Assembly (NCBI GenBank): GCA_964535875.1
Contig: CAZHUE010000014.1
Span: forward strand, 1-25,763
DNA from: QPIN01 sp964535875
GTDB taxonomy: Bacteria; Pseudomonadota; Gammaproteobacteria; Methylococcales; Methylomonadaceae
Length of the DNA stretch: 25,763 bases
Direction of reading: 5' to 3'
In this document: positions 24,242 to 25,763 of the stretch, in pieces
Layout: each line of letters starts with the position of its first letter
How positions within the stretch are numbered: the first letter of the stretch is position 1
Notes under the pieces: generated by a model
Database searches by the model: none
What the model was told of the DNA's origin: nothing
The model's input: the letters and a program-made list of their open reading frames with translations, nothing else
Made by a program: the position numbers and the translations under genes

Positions 24242-24545
24242 GTTATGCAGAATACACATAACAAACAATTGATGCAACGGAGATTTTTTTATCTCTTTCA
24301 ATAAAAATACTATAGGATACTTAATAGAAATGAGGATTGAATAATATACGAAAATTGACTTAGGACTAAGGGTTTAATAACTGCCTTATTTTATTAAATT
24401 ATCACTCCTCAAAAACCTTATCAAAACGGAATAAGAAATTCATATCTCGCTGACTATTAACAGTTATAAATCAATATCTTCCTTGAAAATATTTTTAAAT
24501 GATATATATTTTAAGTTTAATACCCTTAATTTTAGGAAAAACTTT
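24242..24545. promoter_or_regulatory. Divergent intergenic region between rlmH and fliW
   Basis: AT-rich spacer without a credible gene. On the minus strand a -10-like TATAGT (24314-24309) could serve the rlmH operon. A small hairpin GAGAT-T6-ATCTC lies at 24280-24295. On the plus strand TTGACT near 24355 is a -35-like hexamer, but its -10 is poor. A 5-bp inverted repeat CTTAG-GA-CTAAG follows it at about 24359-24370. I saw no clear sigma-28 (GCCGATAA) or sigma-54 (GG/GC) element, which one might expect for a flagellar gene. Confidence 0.35.
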
Positions 24546-25007
24546 ATGGAAATCAAATCTAAAACATTCGGTGTTCAGACAATCAGCTCAGATATAATCA
24601 TTAGCTTTCCAAAAGGAATACCAGGTTTTGAAGACCACACGCAATTTCAGTTATTCCATCAAGAAAACAATAAAATTGTTTTTTTACTCCAATCAATAAT
24701 GGATGAAAATATTGCATTTTCCGTTGCCCACCCATCAAACTTTAATATCAATTATCAATTTCAACTTACAGATGAAGAGGTTTCAACCTTAGATTTTCAA
24801 TCTATTGATGAGTTATTAATCCTGCTTATTCTTCATAAAGATGAAAGTTCAATCGTTCCAAATCTACCGACAGTTAAAGGCTCTATTAAGTCACCACTGC
24901 TTATCAACACAGAAAAAAGAATCGGCATTCAAAAAATAATGGCAACAGTAGAACAAAGCATAACTTATACTGAAAAAAATAATGAAATTGATGTAACAGA
25001 AGCTTAA
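24546..25007 (+). CDS. fliW: Flagellar assembly factor FliW
   Basis: FliW binds CsrA and flagellin in turn. Free FliW sequesters CsrA and so relieves repression of flagellin mRNA, a feedback loop worked out in Bacillus and Campylobacter. The 153-aa product shows the family hallmark ISFPKGIPGFEDHTQFQL near the N-terminus and the later SPLLINTEKRIGIQ segment. The ATG at 24546 has AGGA 8-9 nt upstream and matches the family start; an upstream start at 24483 would add 21 unrelated residues. No csrA, flagellin or other flagellar gene is in view. Most enteric Gammaproteobacteria lack FliW and control CsrA by small RNAs, so its presence here is informative. Confidence 0.88.
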   Translation: MEIKSKTFGVQTISSDIIISFPKGIPGFEDHTQFQLFHQENNKIVFLLQSIMDENIAFSVAHPSNFNINYQFQLTDEEVSTLDFQSIDELLILLILHKDESSIVPNLPTVKGSIKSPLLINTEKRIGIQKIMATVEQSITYTEKNNEIDVTEA

Positions 25008-25087
25008 TAGTGAAAATTAAAATTTCTAACTAGTTGATTGAATTTAAAACCAGCTGTTCGTTAAGTTCTAGCATTAAGCATTTTAAC

Positions 25088-25576
25088 TCATTTACCCTCT
25101 TCTACCGCTTCAATGGTAGAACAAAAATGATTCTTTATTGACTCAAGAGGAGACGTTACACCGCCTGATGTTGAATATGTCATCGTCATTTTAACGCCGC
25201 TATTCTTAGATTCAAATCCAATAGTCAAAGGCACTACTTTTCCTTTCCCATAGCTCACTGTTTGTGAAGCACTAATAATACCCAGATCTTTATCAGTATT
25301 GGTAATTAGCCATCCATCTTTAACAGTATAAAATGCAGCTAGTTTCATTGCTTTATCTTGTGATATATTTTTTATAAACGCATAAGTTGTATAGGTGCGA
25401 CCCGCTAAAAAACTCCCTTTATAAACAAAGTTTTTAACACATGCTCTCGCATCAGATGTGTCTTTAACTTGTTTATTTTTTTGATTATTTTGCACTTGAA
25501 TAGCCTTTGTTCCTGATGAGGCACCACACCCCACTAAAGCAGAAACTACTAATACTGCTAAAATATATTTTTTCAT
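25088..25576 (-). CDS. Lipoprotein of unknown function
   Basis: 162-aa protein with a clear lipoprotein signal: MKK, a hydrophobic stretch, and the lipobox ALVGC with C17. A polar Gln/Asn/Lys linker runs to about residue 42. The remainder is predicted mostly beta (YKGSFLAGRTYTTYAFI, VSYGKGKVVPLTIGFE) with two further cysteines, C46 and C152, placed so they could form one disulfide. I do not recognise the family. It faces fliW with 80 nt between stops. The signal peptide places it in the periplasm, anchored to the inner or outer membrane; residues after the Cys are G-A-S, with no Asp at +2, which favours the outer membrane. Confidence 0.75.
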   Translation of the reverse strand: MKKYILAVLVVSALVGCGASSGTKAIQVQNNQKNKQVKDTSDARACVKNFVYKGSFLAGRTYTTYAFIKNISQDKAMKLAAFYTVKDGWLITNTDKDLGIISASQTVSYGKGKVVPLTIGFESKNSGVKMTMTYSTSGGVTSPLESIKNHFCSTIEAVEEGK

Positions 25577-25649
25577 GGTTTCTCTATTAATTTTAAAGTC
25601 AAAATATTTCTATAAAGTAATACTACCACTCAAACAATAATGACTTCTT

Positions 25650-25667
25650 GTTTTTATTGATAAAAAC
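25650..25667. terminator. AT-rich inverted repeat upstream of the lipoprotein gene
   Basis: GTTTTTA-TTGA-TAAAAAC, seven perfect pairs, lies 17 nt past the stop of the possible partial gene at the right edge and 74 nt before the lipoprotein start. It is weak in stability and lacks a separate T-run, so it may only be an AT-rich palindrome in a promoter region. Confidence 0.25.
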
Positions 25668-25683
25668 CCTCAATGTTGTAAAT

Positions 25684-25763
25684 TCAGACCATCGCCCATA
25701 ATATATTAGGCATTGTTAATTTAATATAGCCTCCAACGATCCATTCCATTTTAGCATCAGAAG
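25684..25763 (-). CDS. Possible C-terminal end of an unidentified gene (partial)
   Basis: The minus strand is open in one frame from the window edge to a TGA at 25686-25684, giving 25 residues that end IKLTMPNILWAMV. The other two minus frames close earlier. An open frame this short can occur by chance, and I recognise no family. It is listed only because the sequence continues beyond the window. Confidence 0.25.
   Translation of the reverse strand, partial: SDAKMEWIVGGYIKLTMPNILWAMV

Noticed and set aside
25100..25121. Inverted repeat TTCTACC / GGTAGAA in the end of the lipoprotein gene as a terminator
   Set aside because: Seven pairs with an eight-base loop inside coding sequence, no T-run, and no clear relation to either transcript end.
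1..25763. CRISPR arrays, tRNA or rRNA genes, complete insertion sequences, toxin-antitoxin or defence genes
   Set aside because: Looked for in all spacers and on both strands; no regular repeats, cloverleaf sequence, transposase or recognisable defence family was seen.

Overview
The window is a compact, AT-rich chromosomal segment of a gammaproteobacterium and consists almost entirely of housekeeping genes. Three blocks match gene orders I know from Pseudomonas-type Gammaproteobacteria: tyrS / M23 peptidase / anmK / erpA / argC; M16 peptidase pair / rsmD / coaD / ferredoxin; and rlmH / maf / rng / yhdP / nit / tldD / pmbA. Non-enteric gene versions (TyrZ-like TyrRS, Allochromatium-type 2[4Fe-4S] ferredoxin, FliW) combined with strong AT bias would fit a marine or symbiotic gammaproteobacterium, for example of the methanotroph group. 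No gene here proves that, so the lineage below class level is a guess.

Layout. 1-5600: tyrS (-) diverges from an M23 murein peptidase and anmK (+), which share a peptidoglycan turnover theme. These converge on argC-erpA (-), arginine biosynthesis and Fe-S delivery. 5600-9300: a gene-poor spacer, then an EAL-HDOD signalling protein (-) bracketed by 16-bp direct repeats, then trpD2 and cyoE (-). cyoE is broken by a one-base frameshift. 9300-13400: a plus-strand run of an active/inactive M16 protease pair, rsmD, coaD and ferredoxin. 13400-24300: a long minus-strand run. In transcription order it holds rlmH, maf, rng, a 15-N assembly gap, yhdP, nit, a BamC-like lipoprotein, tldD and pmbA, with several genes overlapping or nearly touching. 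24300-25763: fliW (+) converges on a lipoprotein of unknown function (-), followed by a possible gene end at the right edge.

The N run and the cyoE frameshift both point to a draft assembly. Non-ATG starts are frequent: TTG for tyrS, coaD and yhdP; GTG for the M23 gene, rsmD and pmbA.

I found no tRNA, rRNA, CRISPR array, intact insertion sequence, prophage or defence locus, and nothing that looks like an undescribed multi-gene system. The points most worth a second look are the repeats bracketing the EAL-HDOD gene, a FliW gene without flagellar neighbours, a BamC-like gene inside the nit-tldD block, and two strong hairpins at convergent gene ends.
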